Positions 24,172-36,265 of a stretch of 64,000 bases of DNA are shown one piece after another. The translations under genes and the position numbers were made by a program. This DNA is from Saxidomus purpurata (taxonomy: Eukaryota > Mollusca > Bivalvia > Venerida > Veneridae). Below the pieces are notes generated by a model. That model was not told where the DNA came from and ran no database searches. It was given only the letters and a program-made list of their open reading frames with translations. Each line of letters opens with the position of its first letter. Position 1 is the first letter of the stretch. The stretch covers positions 6,719,987 to 6,783,986 of the forward strand of contig JAFMSR010000008.1 in NCBI GenBank assembly GCA_022818135.1. The letters are read 5' to 3'.

Positions 24172-24358
24172 CAGAACAAGGAAGTAAATTGTATTTCATG
24201 AATTAAAGCGGTCATAAGGTCGAAATTTATTTACATTAGTTACCGATTGTCACAGTTTGTATGCAGTCAAGATAAATTCAGCTGAATCAAAAGTTGATTA
24301 AGTTGAACATGGAATAGGTACTTTACATATTTCCAAAGTAAGGAGCTATGACGGACCG
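24172..24358 (+). promoter_or_regulatory. Gene C promoter region and noncoding leader exon
   Basis: Shares blocks in order with 44608-44768 upstream of D: GGAAGTAAAT, TTATTTACATTAGTTACCG, a GAACATGGA block, then GGACCG followed by gtaagttag. The last block is a strong splice donor at 24358/24359. The ATG-bearing exon begins after an acceptor near 24645, so this is most likely a 5' untranslated exon with upstream promoter. The transcription start cannot be placed from sequence alone. Confidence 0.6.
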
Positions 24359-24676
24359 GTAAGTTAGCATTTTTCGTGTACGTTTGTAGAAGTGAGTAAA
24401 AACTGTTTAATATATCCGGCGTTGCAAATACAAATGTAATCACAATTGCACTTTTAGTACCTGTAATGAGTTCATTTAATTTCTTATAAAATTATGAATA
24501 TTATTCTTTTTACTTTATTTATGCATCTAATTTTACTGTTTTAAGTTTTTATACAAGTTTTTATTGTATAAATTGCATAATAACTTCTTCAAACTAGCTT
24601 TAACTATTTTTACTACTACTCATAACGTCAATGTTCTACATATAGACAAACAAGTGGCTTTGAAAATAGCAAAATC

Positions 24677-27600
24677 ATGTCTGAAATGGAATCAAGGCCG
24701 AAATCAGTGTCTTCTAGAGCCAGCTTTGAAAGTAGAGAGAATTCAGACCGCAAGGAAGTTCGACTAAGACAGTTATTGCACTTGTTGACATCAGATATCC
24801 AAGGACTAGCGAAGGATATAGTTAATGACTTAGATGATGACCAGAGAAATAAAGTAAGTATACCACTTATTAGTCTTAAAAGTTTTATATTTATTGTTAC
24901 GGGAGTTTTGACCGCTTTAACAACACCAGAAAGAACAAAACGTGTAATTCAAACAGATAAAAGTGTGATTTAAAGTAATCTCAATTGATATTCATTTTTA
25001 TTCAACCTTCAGAAATTGTTTCCAAATTCAAACATACATTGTACTTGCTTAGTTTCAGGTATATTACAAAATGTACATACTTAGTATGGGTTTCTGATTG
25101 TACTTCTACGCGAGTACACAACAGCAACAGTCAATCTGTGACACACACTTTTCTCATAGTTTTAGGATTCATCCCATTCGCGTAGTTTCTGGTTGTTGAT
25201 GGGTACTGTTTTTTTACAATGTATAGATAATACCCTCCTTAACTTATAATTACAGCAGTATTTAACAATACAGATTTATTGTTATAACATTCGCCTCCAT
25301 GGTAAAGTGGTTTGAACCGCTGACTTGTATCACTGTAACCGCTCATAGATTAAGGATCATTGGTTCGAACCCTGCTTCCGACCATGACTTTTTTTGCGAG
25401 AAATTTGCAGTTCCGTACGAAGGATAGGTGTTAGTTCTTCCTAGGGGATGGTAAGGTAAACAACTTAAACTACGGTTTGAACTAGTGTTAAACTCCATAC
25501 AGCAACAACATTGATATAACATGACAAGTTTTAAATCAGATTAATATTTATCTTGGTATCAATTATTAATAATTGAGTAATTATTATGTATTTTTTATAT
25601 CACTACTTATTAACAAAAAGATACTACAGGTAAATACTGAAAGGGAAACATCAATATACACTTGCAGTATGGACTGTTACAGTAACTCCCTATTGCCAAG
25701 TTCCAATTTCCTTGTCCGGTATAATTTAATCATCACGGTACATGTGCATCTAGGGTCATCGAGCAATCGTAAAATTTTATATAGTTTTATTGTGATCTAA
25801 GCATGGTTTAAAACTGCTTCAAAAGTTTCGCTAAATAGCCTTGTAATGTCTATGCCTATGTAATCAACTCCTATTTTACCCGTTTCACATCAATTTATTA
25901 CCGGTGTCTATCGGCGCGAAAGATATTTATCTTAAAGATGACAATATCAGGTGTTCTCTGCTGCCGACATCAGTTTCCATTAGAAACTATGCCAATGTCC
26001 GAAATGTTCGTGGTAGAAACATTTTACGCCAGGTTACCAGTTTCTCAGCCTTTGTATCGCCACCACAAGGCGCGCAAAAGCTTAGTGGAAGAAAATCCAT
26101 TCTGACGTCATTTGGCATACACGTTTTTAAGCAAATTCATCATAGCCAGTCATCTCGCATGTCCCCATATTTCCCATAATGTGCACCTCTGCGCAAATTG
26201 CCATAAAAGTTATCATTACATATCTTTGGTTACAAAAACAAACTTTTACTAAATGTACCAAAATCTATACAATTTTGCTCTAAATTTCATCTTGATCATT
26301 TAAATCGCCATCGGTGGACGTCTCTTTAAGGTAAAGAGCAACTACAGTACATTTGTACATCTCTTGGGGATGATTTGGTAAATGCTATTTTATATCTTTT
26401 TTGTACTTAATATCACCTAAACAAAGGAAAACTTCCAAGCGTCGTTAAGCAAGTTTGTTTACAGCATGAACGTTATCGCAATACGTCGGTTATAAATGTA
26501 AATCATAGTGTATATATAGATACAATCCGCCTTGCGATGCCGATACGGGTATTACTCGGACAAGTAAGCATATCGACTTCTATTAGCATAACCTTACGGT
26601 GGACATATTGTTTATATAAATCTTAGGCTATCAGTTCACGAATAACCATAACATAACTGATAACTTCGATTGGCTCAGTTTGTAGCGAAGTTATTTAAAT
26701 TTATGGTATTATTTATCTGTACCTTGTGTGTTCTTGTCCTGTAAACGTCTGTTCGAAGTCACCTTTATTCATAAAATGTTTTAAATTGATTGTGTTTTAG
26801 GCATTTGATGTTATTTTGTCTTATTTTTTATTTAATGTGTTTTCTTTTAAAGAAACAAAACCTAGCGGTACTCATGTATTCCTTATTCGCTGGCATTACG
26901 TATATTAGAAAAAAACAGTTAATACGTGATTCGAACCCTTATGTCGTTCACTGGTTTTTCACGCTAACCACTTACCTACGGCGGAGAATACACCTCTAGC
27001 AGTGTATTAATATTACAAACATTTGTACACTTGCGAGAATGTCTGCGTACCATCAATGCACGATATGCGTATGTCAATAATGTGTTTATGCATAACGTTC
27101 AGGCAAGTTAACTTGTCTTGACATTGATAAGACGTTGCTAAATTTCTGTAATGGTATATGTACCACTTGGGTATCCTTTGGTTTGTTAAATTAAACTCTG
27201 AATCGGTATGTGAATAACGAAGAATGAAGGTAACGAATTCTGGTTTTAGAAATTTTGATATATACATGTACGTTAGCAAAAGAATAACTACATTGCTTAT
27301 ACAGTAATGGGGTATGGGATAAAAATTATACCGTTCCAAAGATCGGTCCTGTATATAAAAAAGGTATCAATTAGTGACGTGAAAATGATATGGTGTGATT
27401 GAACATGTAAATATGGAAGCATACGTTACCAATCGGGTAAATGACCTTCTGTTTTTCTCACTTAAACCTATAAACTCATGTAACGGACTGGCTGAACCTA
27501 TTCCAACGAAAAATGACAAAGGTAATGATTCTAGTTTATAAAGGTTTTCCCGATTAGTATACGTTACCAAAAGTTAATAAGCAAAATGCTTATCAAAACG

Positions 27601-30600
27601 GTAATTGACCCCCCCCCCCCTCCCCCCACCCCTCCAAGATATCTAATAATACCGATAAAGTATCTGGCTGTGATCTCATTACCAAGACAAGAATAATTGA
27701 ACTATATCAATTCTTTTATTTATCATGATCAGGGTGGTAGTATTTTGTATTGAACTTTAAATATGGTATGCCCATAAGTGTTACTTGTAACTACGTTAAT
27801 AAACGGCTGTTCTAATCTAAACTGTTATAATTCTTTCTCTTTTGGCATAATATGAATTTTTACAGTAACACAAACCACAGGGCTTTAATTAGATCACTGC
27901 AAAACCTTAAGTACCAAATAGTTTTTCGTTTTTAAGTAAATTGTTAATAAACCTAATAAATAAATATACAAAATTACAACGGCTTCTTGACTGAGAGCTA
28001 TCTCAAAAACATTAAACAAAACGAAAATACTGTTAATGTTTCTTCTATAAATTTTTACACTCGTTAATACTTTTTACTTCTTTTTATAGATATCTTTTTC
28101 TTCTCTTTTTGACTGCGCAATATTTCTACAAAAACAGTTCTTCTACTGCGTTATAACACTAAATAAAGAAACCACGAGGCAAAGTGGTTCAAGCGCCAAT
28201 GTACGCTGGATCTTTTGGCTACTGGCATTTTCACACACTTTTACTAATCTTTGGACAAAACTTACCGGTTTATTGCAGTAAGGTTAAACATAACTCCCTA
28301 GTTTTTCAAATTATTTGAGGTACCAGAATGCATGGAAGTCATACTGGGGTCTTGGGGAATTCACCAGAGAGAAATCCAATGGTCGGCCTGGACTATAAAC
28401 AATAAAAAAGATGGTAACCTGATAACGCAAGTTTACGTTTTTGCAGTCAAGCAGAATGATGTTATGCAAATGTTATAATTTGGGATAAAAATGAAATGTT
28501 TATTTTTTTTCATATTCTCGCCATTCACAATTTGATAAGATTTATCGTAAGAAGTTTTACATATACTGACGTCATTACAGAAAGTATCAAAGCCACTAGA
28601 AAGCGAAAACGATCAGCTTAAAAGAGAAAATGAGGGACTTCTTCAGCAGATACAGGAACTTGAACTAAAAGTTTCACCAACAAACCAAACCGAGAAACAC
28701 AGATTAGATCAACTAGAAAAACAAGTTTTGCATGAACAACGGAAACGAGCAGAAGCTGAAAAGAAAATTGAAGAAGTGAAAACTACTAATGCAGAACTTC
28801 TTCAGTCATGTCAAGATGAATTACATAAATCCCAGAAAGAAACAGAGCAACATAAGAAGAACATACTAAGGCAGGAACAAGAAATTGCAAGATACAAGTC
28901 AAGAAATGGCCATTATGACAGAACTGAGAACGAGCTTCAAAGAACGAAAGAAACCCTCAAGAAAAAAGACGATGAGCTGGAAGACTACAGAACAAGGTCA
29001 TTACATTTTAATAAAGAACATAAAATCATTTCGCATGCTCATTCATACATGACACAGTCAGTTATAATAACGTTACTGTGTGTTCAAGCTCATACCCTGT
29101 CGGTTGCAATGGATTCTCCCTTTGTCGGTTGCAATGGATTCTTTCATTGCAACCAGTGAAGATTATGATCAACATACCAAGCCATGTAGACTCACCATCC
29201 TATGCATTGGTTTCTTTTCGGTCTGCAGAGTTTTAAATGAGCACCCCTTGGACAGTTACTGATAGTGTATAAAAAGATAAACTTTGATGTAAAAGAAACT
29301 AGATATAAAATATCATAATTATTTAGTAAGTATATCGGTTAATTAATTACTTATAACACTTCATTGTGTATTTCAGATTAAGTAGACAAATGGGTGACAA
29401 ACTAACAGACAATAACCCAAATGTTGCCGATCTTAGTGACAAAAACCGCCCGACAAAGCTTGCAGAACAATATCAAGAAATCTATGATAATGAATGGACA
29501 GATGCTTATGAAACTCTTGACAATGGAAATGAAGAGAAAACAATTGCTTCTTTGATTAACATTTTACAGGTATGTCAAACACAGTGCACCAATCAAACAG
29601 TTTTAAACATATGAATATTGAAATAGTAAGTTGTATTTGCTTTTATTTTTAATTCTCTGGAAAATTGAAATAATATAGTCTCGCGAAAAGATAACAACGC
29701 TCTGATAGATAAAGTGCATACTTAGAGTATATATAGGTAAAGTTGTTAGGTAACTTTAGTGATTGTAAGGAGGTCAGAGATAAACTGGTTAGAAAGCCAG
29801 ATGTAGCTCACGTGTATCGGTGCTATACACCGGGCATGTAAAGAACCAAGGGGTCTATTCATAAAAGAGCTAGGATAAAGTACCCGGATTCCCTTGTATC
29901 TGCATCTGTCTCTCTTCAACCTGCATGTCAGAAGGTCAGCCTGGACTTATAAAAAGCAAAGGAAGGAAGGAAGGAGGTTATATTAATAAAATCTTAAAAC
30001 TCATTATATTAAATGCATTAATATGGCTCCTAATTACCTTACCACAATATGACGTATCGCAACATTTTTTTTCTTTATTTAGGAGGCGAGAAAATTCTGT
30101 GACGACGAGGCAGAGAAACAAATGGCAGAAATCCAAAATGCTCTTACACAAGGATCATCTTCGGTTATGGTATTTTCAAATTACTGAATTATTAAAGTTA
30201 AAAGACAAGTAGGTAAATACGTTCAATTGAAATCCATCAGAAAGGATGTTAATTCTTTATTTTGCCAAAACGCAGTTTACATTTATATTATTCGAAAAAA
30301 GGACATTTTAAATGCATCAGTGAAATTCATGTGTCCTTTTACTAATCATTTCTATCTTATTACTAGGACGTTTGCGTAGAAAAGCAGTAAATTGCAAATC
30401 AATAAATGCTGATACTGCAAACAATTTAAAGCTTTCGAGTAATTTGTTAGTAATCTAACTGTTGATAAACAAAGACAATGTCTTTATATATATATAACCC
30501 CTCTTCGTTTAAAGACGCAGAGTCTGTATTAAAGTCAAACTTGCAGTTCCAGTCTCTTTGTCAATCAGTCGATCGATTTACTTTCCTTTCCTTGGGGAAA

Positions 30601-33600
30601 ACTTCCTAGTTGCTCAATATTGTACGACACTAACTTTACTATGAGCAGACAAAATCAAGCTCCTTCGTGTCAAGGTCATGCGTAGAGGCCACAGGAATTT
30701 TTCGTTTCCTAAATAAACTTTCTTAACCATATGATGGATTTATAAAAAAAATCATACATAAATGTTCGCAGTGAACATACAATGTGCCCCGTGCAATACC
30801 AATCTCTCTGACAACAAGGTCAGTATCACATTTTAGATGTTAAACATTTGTAGAAGGCTACATCAGCCTAATTACTATATGTTTACTATTTGTCACAACT
30901 GGTATACCACTCTTTAATGTAATTTTTGTGTCATTCAAAGTGCAATACATTTGTATCTTCACATGGTCCTTAATTTAAGACAAATTTATTTCAAGTCTGT
31001 GCGGTTTGAATTTGCATAAAATCAACAAAATTAGAAGTAATCAAATATTATCAATTTTACTGATATCTAGGAAAGCAGTAGGATACATGTACATGTGCCA
31101 GCTGGCGTGAAGAAGCAGTTAAAAGATTGCAGGAAGAGTATGGCTGAACATTCAGGAAAGCAAATGTATCAGGTATCGACAACCTTAGCCTTTCATTCAC
31201 ATCACTGAACGTTTCATAATATCAAAAGAAAATCTTCTTCGACTTGACACCAAAAAAAGTGTTAAACAAAAACCTAGAAATAACACGTCTGTCTAACTTT
31301 GAGACATATTGCCATAAAGTTTAAAGCTTGGCAAAGGAACACAGAATAACATCAGCTGACACGCATGTATATCACACGTTATATCTCTCAAACAAGAGTT
31401 CTTTAAAAACTGAACCTATATATTTGTATCATATAAAACTTATTATGAAACAAGAGTCTATAGATTTATCTTACGTTTTTTTTTTTTTTAAAACGAAAAA
31501 TGACAGGATGTCTTTAAATGTTTATATCTTGCAATTATGTTCTGCGGGTATGAAGATCTTTACATTTTAGAAAGGTCATTTTATTGTCTAAGCAAATTAT
31601 TGTGTTTATGACGGTAGGCCACTAAATGCGTTTAAATGTAACATGTATTTGACATGCTTCTGACATACTTATTATTTCAAATATTTCTGTTTCTCGGCTT
31701 TCCTAAAGTATTAAAAGCGTTATCAATATCTATTTCAGAGGTACCACAACACGTTGGAACGTTCGTGGTCACAGACGACAGCAAGAGATGCACTAAAGGT
31801 TCCAAAATTCCTAGAAGCATGTGTCAAGATCTGCTGGTTAATGGCTGTGAGTATTTTTACAAAATGTGCAGCAAAAGGTCTTGATGGGTCAGATTCTTGC
31901 AAAGCTCAATACGAGTTACATACATTTACTTCAAAAGAAAAGAAACAATACATTATAATGTGAAAATGTAAAGATTTCCTAAAATTTGAAAGCTATAATT
32001 TTAAAAGCTTAACTGTAAGTTGGCTTCAAAAAGACCAAAGGATAAGTTAAAGCTTGCTCTAACAAAATAGAAAAAGAAACTTTAAAATGAAAATTTGATA
32101 TACATGTTCTTAAAACTATCTAGGTCCAAAGTAATACATTGATGTCATCTGTGAAACATTTGAATGTTTTTAGAGGAATACTAATTCGGTTCCCATTTAT
32201 CCCAACTTTTCAACACTTTTATTTGCGTTAACTGCTATATTGTATATTTTGGAGGGGAAATATTTTCTTTATGACATGTATTCTAATGATCTTTTTATCT
32301 GTGACATACAAAGTACACGTCTTTGAAAAGATAAGAGAATTTGATTAGTGCTTGTTACCGATATTTCATTTCTCCAGAATTATGTTTTAGTGCATCAATG
32401 TACCAAAGTGTGATCCAATCATGCCATCATTTTAACAGTAATTGGTCTTTCAGCGTAAGTTCAGCGTAATAATTTACTAGCCTAACTAGATTTGTTTATC
32501 AAATGCAACAATATCAATAGTATTTCGAAGCAAATTTTCACCACGAAAACACAAAGTACGAATTGTCGGACACAAGATAGACGTTGTATCAGCCATCACA
32601 CAAAGAACTTTAGTGTAAAAGTTTGTTATTTTTTGCTCGCAGCATAATCGTCTATATGATCAATTAATAGTATATACTAGTATACATACGGAATATTGTA
32701 ACAGTCGGTTGATCTGCGGCGTCGTATCTTTTGAGTTGGCTGTGTAGTTCCGGATCACACGAGATGCGGAGCCTCGAGTGTGATCCTGATCTATGCAGCT
32801 AACGAGAAAGATGCACACGCAGATCAACAGACTGTTATAATATACCTTATATCATATACCTTTTATCGAATATCATGATAGATTTTATATAAACGTAAAT
32901 TTGTGTCAATAATGGCGTAAAATCAACATAAGGCGCTATTTCGTGTCATGTTTTATATGACGTCAATGACGTCACTTGTGTCTTCCGTGTATAAACAAAC
33001 AACAGTTACTGTAATAAAAAATAAATGCAAAATGTAAATTATCGTTCTGGTTTATTTTATGCGAAAAAGACGTTGTATTCATTTGTCTTCAAATGTGACA
33101 TAAAAACAAATGTGACAATAAAACTAAACTTATTTTACTGCAGCAATGTTGATCTATTTGTCAACTTTTAGCGTAGGAATACAATATGAATATGCATTTT
33201 TGTACAACTTACACGGTGGACAGATAAGGTACGGCATAATTCATCTGATACGGAAAATTTGATATATTGCTGGTGTCGAACTGTCAGATAATCAAATTAT
33301 CACTTTAAATCATTTGTAGGTTCAGGACCCACCAGTTGTATTTGGACCGTTTTCACAATCTGGTGTTGACCTTGATACCGATGTATACAAAGCATATACG
33401 ATGAATGGAAAGAAAATAGTGTTTGTGGTATGGCCTGCTCTTCACTTACATAAGGATGGTCCATTGATGTGTAAAGGTATCGCTCAAGGTGAAGGATCCC
33501 AACGACCTAAATCTGCCCCACCATATAGGACAGAAAAGCCAAACTCTGATGCAAGACCTTCAAGTACAAGTACATTTAAACCTGTAGCAGTATCAGAGAA

Positions 33601-34243
33601 CGATCATTACTTAGCTGCAAACAAAAGCCACGCTTTCAATGAAAAAGATTATCATAAAAGAAGAGGATCATATGAATCAGATTACATAAATGAAGAATCA
33701 AATTATCCTCGATATGAATCAAGTACAAGTACTCGAGGTTACAAATCAGAAAAAGAAGGTTATGGAAAAAGTGAACATGATGATGAATCTGTCACTGGAA
33801 GTTATGTATCGAGCTTAAGTGGACGTGAACCTGGCTTAAGCAGCTACGAACTAGACTCATTAGGTTACAGTTCTCGCACAAGTGGCTACAAAACAGACAC
33901 CTTACGTTATGAATCAGGCGCTCGAGGTTACGATCCAGGCACTCGTAATTACCTTTTGAGCACGAATCGTTATAAAGGTGACACACGATATAACGAATCA
34001 ACAGCTGATTTTTTCGAATCGGGCACTAAAGATTTCGGTACAAGTACAAGCAAATATTCATCAGACGTGAGACACTATGAAACATCACGCACACCGAATC
34101 TAGTTACAGCCAATTACGATTCTCTGGCGAGATATTCTCGAGCACGTCCCTCGAGTGCTTCATACCAGCAAACGGTAGCATCACGTTCCTATAAAGCAAA
34201 GAACATCAAACGTGACCCCCCTAAAAGCGTTTGGCGATATTGA
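24677..34243 (+). CDS. Gene C: MIEAP (SPATA18-like) domain protein with long Tyr/Ser/Gly repeat tail
   Basis: Exons: 24677-24853, 28581-28996, 29377-29569, 30083-30169, 31071-31172, 31739-31846, 33320-34243. All AG/GT, phases 0,2,0,0,0,0; 668 aa with no stop. Residues 1-59: N-terminal segment with LLHLLTSDIQGLAKDI helix. Residues 60-197: long coiled coil. Residues 199 to about 420: MIEAP-like domain, with YDNEWTDAYE in exon 3, ICWLM ending exon 6, then DPP..FGP and FVVWPALHLHKDGP..CKGIAQGEG. Residues ~421-668: low-complexity tail of degenerate short repeats, roughly Y-x-S-G-T-x-x-Y. The tail is absent from A and B and from vertebrate SPATA18 as I know it. A noncoding leader exon lies at about 24172-24358. 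AATAAA-like signals occur near 34717. Most complete gene of the window. Confidence 0.87.
25293..25510 (+). mobile_element. tRNA-derived SINE in gene C intron 1
   Basis: 25293-25383 resembles a tRNA with a long variable arm: an A-box-like GGTAAAGTGGTTTGAACCG and a perfect B-box GGTTCGAACCC, closing CTTCCGACCA. A non-tRNA body follows. The acceptor stem does not pair convincingly, so it is a SINE head and not a working tRNA gene. Confidence 0.6.
26926..26998 (-). mobile_element. tRNA-like SINE fragment
   Basis: On the minus strand GTAGGTAAGTGGTTAGCGTG (A-box region) and GGGTTCGAATCAC (B-box) are spaced as in a tRNA, but stems are poor. Intron 1 of gene C (24854-28580) otherwise shows only AT-rich sequence, a 12-base C run at 27609-27620 and short unconserved open frames. 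Confidence 0.55.
28581..28996 (+). CDS. Gene C exon 2: long coiled-coil exon
   Basis: Starts after cattacag, seven bases beyond a TGACGTCA palindrome, and ends AACAAG before gtcatt. It encodes 138 codons, Glu/Lys/Gln-rich (ESENDQLKRENEGLLQQIQE at the start, KKKDDELEDYR at the end). It is about 26 codons longer than in gene B and has little sequence identity with the A/B coil apart from composition. Confidence 0.88.
29755..29990 (+). mobile_element. 5'-truncated tRNA-SINE in gene C intron 3
   Basis: Matches the body of the full SINE at 60712-61035 (opposite strand there): GCTATACACCGGGCATGTAA, GGGGTCTATTC, AAAAGAGCTAGG, GGATTCCCTTGTATCT, GACTTATAAA. It ends in a short AAGG run. The same SINE sits in the same intron of pseudogene D (55018-55270), so it predates the C/D duplication. 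Confidence 0.75.
32692..32842. repeat. Foldback (imperfect palindrome) in gene C intron 6
   Basis: Arms AATATTGTAACAGTCGGTTG...ATCTGCG and its inverted partner CGCAGATCAACAGACTGTTATA enclose a second inverted pair (GGATCACAC / GTGTGATCC) around a GC-rich centre. The whole ~150 bp can fold on itself. Two TGACGTCA octamers lie just downstream (32958-32965, 32967-32974). Confidence 0.6.
33320..34243 (+). CDS. Gene C last exon: domain end plus repeat tail
   Basis: 307 codons to TGA at 34243. About 59 codons finish the conserved domain. The rest begins with a Pro/Ser/Thr stretch (RPSSTSTFKPVAVSEN). Recurring Tyr-Gly/Ser units follow, such as SLGYSSRTSGY, TLRYESGARGY, DPGTRNY and STNRYKGDTRY. The tail is predicted disordered from composition. 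A minus-strand open frame inside is a shadow of the repeat. Confidence 0.87.
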   Translation, partial: VQDPPVVFGPFSQSGVDLDTDVYKAYTMNGKKIVFVVWPALHLHKDGPLMCKGIAQGEGSQRPKSAPPYRTEKPNSDARPSSTSTFKPVAVSENDHYLAANKSHAFNEKDYHKRRGSYESDYINEESNYPRYESSTSTRGYKSEKEGYGKSEHDDESVTGSYVSSLSGREPGLSSYELDSLGYSSRTSGYKTDTLRYESGARGYDPGTRNYLLSTNRYKGDTRYNESTADFFESGTKDFGTSTSKYSSDVRHYETSRTPNLVTANYDSLARYSRARPSSASYQQTVASRSYKAKNIKRDPPKSVWRY

Positions 34244-35285
34244 AAACCTTTTTAATTTGAATTTTTAGAAGAATAACATTTTTGCGTACATTCACTTAAT
34301 TTAACTTTTTCATTATCTTTCCTTTATCAGCAATGATCAGGCAATCTGTTTGAAAAGTGTTTATATAATGTTACATGTATATTAAATGTGATATTGGAGA
34401 GGTTTGATTCCCGATGTTTTAAAAGCGCGTAGCTTGATCTTGTTGTCTATTAATTTGTCTATTCCATTATATTTTGTATTTTATTCAGAGAACATTAAAG
34501 TATGAACACATACTCGTGAACACCAAAAGTAATTACTGCGCCATTAGTGAAAACTATCACTTTTGGTGCCCACTCGGTGAAATATAACATGATTTTACAT
34601 CGAAACAAACAATTATCCTCTGTAACTTCTGGTTACACTAAGTAGGTCGCTTTTATTGTAATGAGTGCACATGAAACGTTTCGACTATGGTGTATGCATT
34701 TTGTAAATAGTATAAAATAAAACGTATTTTAAAACTGAGAACTGAATGTATGTGATATTTCAAGAAATACTCAATAATTGCGAACAGTTCTGTAAAGTAA
34801 AATAATTTCATCATTTTAACTGGTTCAGTCACTTATAAACTCGAAATCTGATTTTCACCGTTGCCCGACCACACCCCCAAAAAGGAAAAAAACATTCAAT
34901 CGCCATTGTAAGATTTATCTTTGCAGCGCCGTTGGTTTTTAGGTTAAACATCGATTCCACACGGAAGAGCTGAGTGCTACTTATGCCGGCGCCCCAGGTT
35001 TATATTTGTGCACATTGAGCGAGGCTAATGATGTTTTACACATATGAAGGTCTAAACCCCGTGATTTATCAATAAACTCATAGGAAGGAGTAAAAAGTGA
35101 GTCGCGTTACAGCCTACACTTCTCTGCAATTTCCATATGAACTTCCTTTAAGATTTCTTAAAGCCCCAGGAGCACAATTATACTTATTTTTATTTTTACC
35201 AGTTAGCAGAAAGATGTCTTACCGGCGAAAACGAACTTTATTTGTACCATAAACATCAATAACTTAGCTAATAATACATAATTAT
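34244..35285. other. Gene C 3' flank
   Basis: No gene is visible. It contains possible poly(A) signals (AATAAA near 34717) and a dispersed repeat at 34497-34625 shared with 2498-2660. From about 35205 the sequence resembles 43230-43290 (CTTTATTTGTACCA.AA.CAT), a piece of a duplicated intergenic segment. Confidence 0.5.
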
Positions 35286-36265
35286 GTTACTATATATAGT
35301 AACACTTTTGTATAGAGAAAAAAAGCTTTATCCTTCCTCCTGAAGTATTATCAGCTTCTGTCCCTGCACGCGCAGGGCTATTATCGCATAACTGCCCTAG
35401 GAAAAACGTGCACGTGCAAACGTGACGTCATTTAACGGAAAAAACATGGCTGACGCTGAACGTTCACTTAGATACATTAGCTAACAGAATGATTCTTTTA
35501 GATGATAAAAAGGTTCAGAAAGCGCGTCGTGAATCGCCATGTAACCGAAAAAGAAACGTACAACTTCAAAAATCGGCAACGATGATAACAAAGCGCTTTA
35601 AAAATGTTTTGTTGAATAAGACGGATAAAGACCTTTTTAAAGCTATTTGAATTTTGTCTTCAAAATTTTCGCTTTAAAGGCCAAGCAGGTCGATTTACAA
35701 CAGTGAAAACAAACAAAATATATTGATATATAGCCAAGAACCACTCTTCCATGCTATTTGTTGAAGAGCTGGCTTTGTTGAAACTACTTGAAGCAAGCTG
35801 AGGAAGTCAGTTTGATTCTAGGAAAAAGAAGGAAACACGTTATAAGAAAAGAAATGGTGAGAGGGCTTGGTGAACCGGGTATGAAAATGCCAGAGGGCAA
35901 AGTAAAACGGCTTTCCCAAAGGCCCTTTCCCTCTGTTCCTTCACCACAACAACTTAATACAACATGCGGGTCTGCAACATTTTCACAAGTTGTGCGTTTC
36001 TTCTTCGGTTACATGGCGATTCACGACGCGCTTTCTGACAATTTTATCATCTAAAACAATCATTCTGTTAGCTAATGTATCTAGTGAACGTTCAGCGTCA
36101 GCCATATTTTTTTCCGTTAAATGACGTCACGTTTGCACATGCACGTTTTCCTAGGGCAGTTATGCGATAATAGCCCTGCGCGTGCAGGACCAAAAGCTGA
36201 TGATATTTCAGCAGGACGAATAAAACATTTTTTCTCTATACAAAAGTGTTACTATATATAGTAAC
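35286..36265. mobile_element. 980-bp element with ~280-bp terminal inverted repeats
   Basis: Both ends begin with the palindrome GTTACTATATATAGTAAC. Inverted arms of about 280 bp then match closely, including GCGCAGGGCTATTATCGCATA, GTGACGTCATTTAACGG, GGCTGACGCTGAACGTTCAC and GCGCGTCGTGAATCGCCATG. Each arm carries TGACGTCA (35423-35430, 36122-36129). The central ~400 bp holds an unrecognised 88-codon frame (35788-36054) that runs into the right arm. No transposase. Flanks continue a segment homologous to 43230-43465. Confidence 0.75.

Noticed and set aside
25293..25383. tRNA gene
   Set aside because: A and B boxes are present but the acceptor stem does not pair and a SINE body follows. The same applies to 771-838, 12540-12625, 26926-26998, 37065-37200, 53105-53180 and 60965-61035.
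27601..27640. C-rich tract as a regulatory or structured element
   Set aside because: A simple homopolymer-like run with no conserved partner; probably a microsatellite.
29080..29262. 60-codon frame after gene C exon 2
   Set aside because: It lies in intron 2 and owes its shape to a short direct repeat (GTCGGTTGCAATGGATTCT twice); gene D does not preserve it.
35788..36054. 88-codon gene inside the long-TIR element
   Set aside because: Its second half is the inverted arm itself, and no homologue is recognised.
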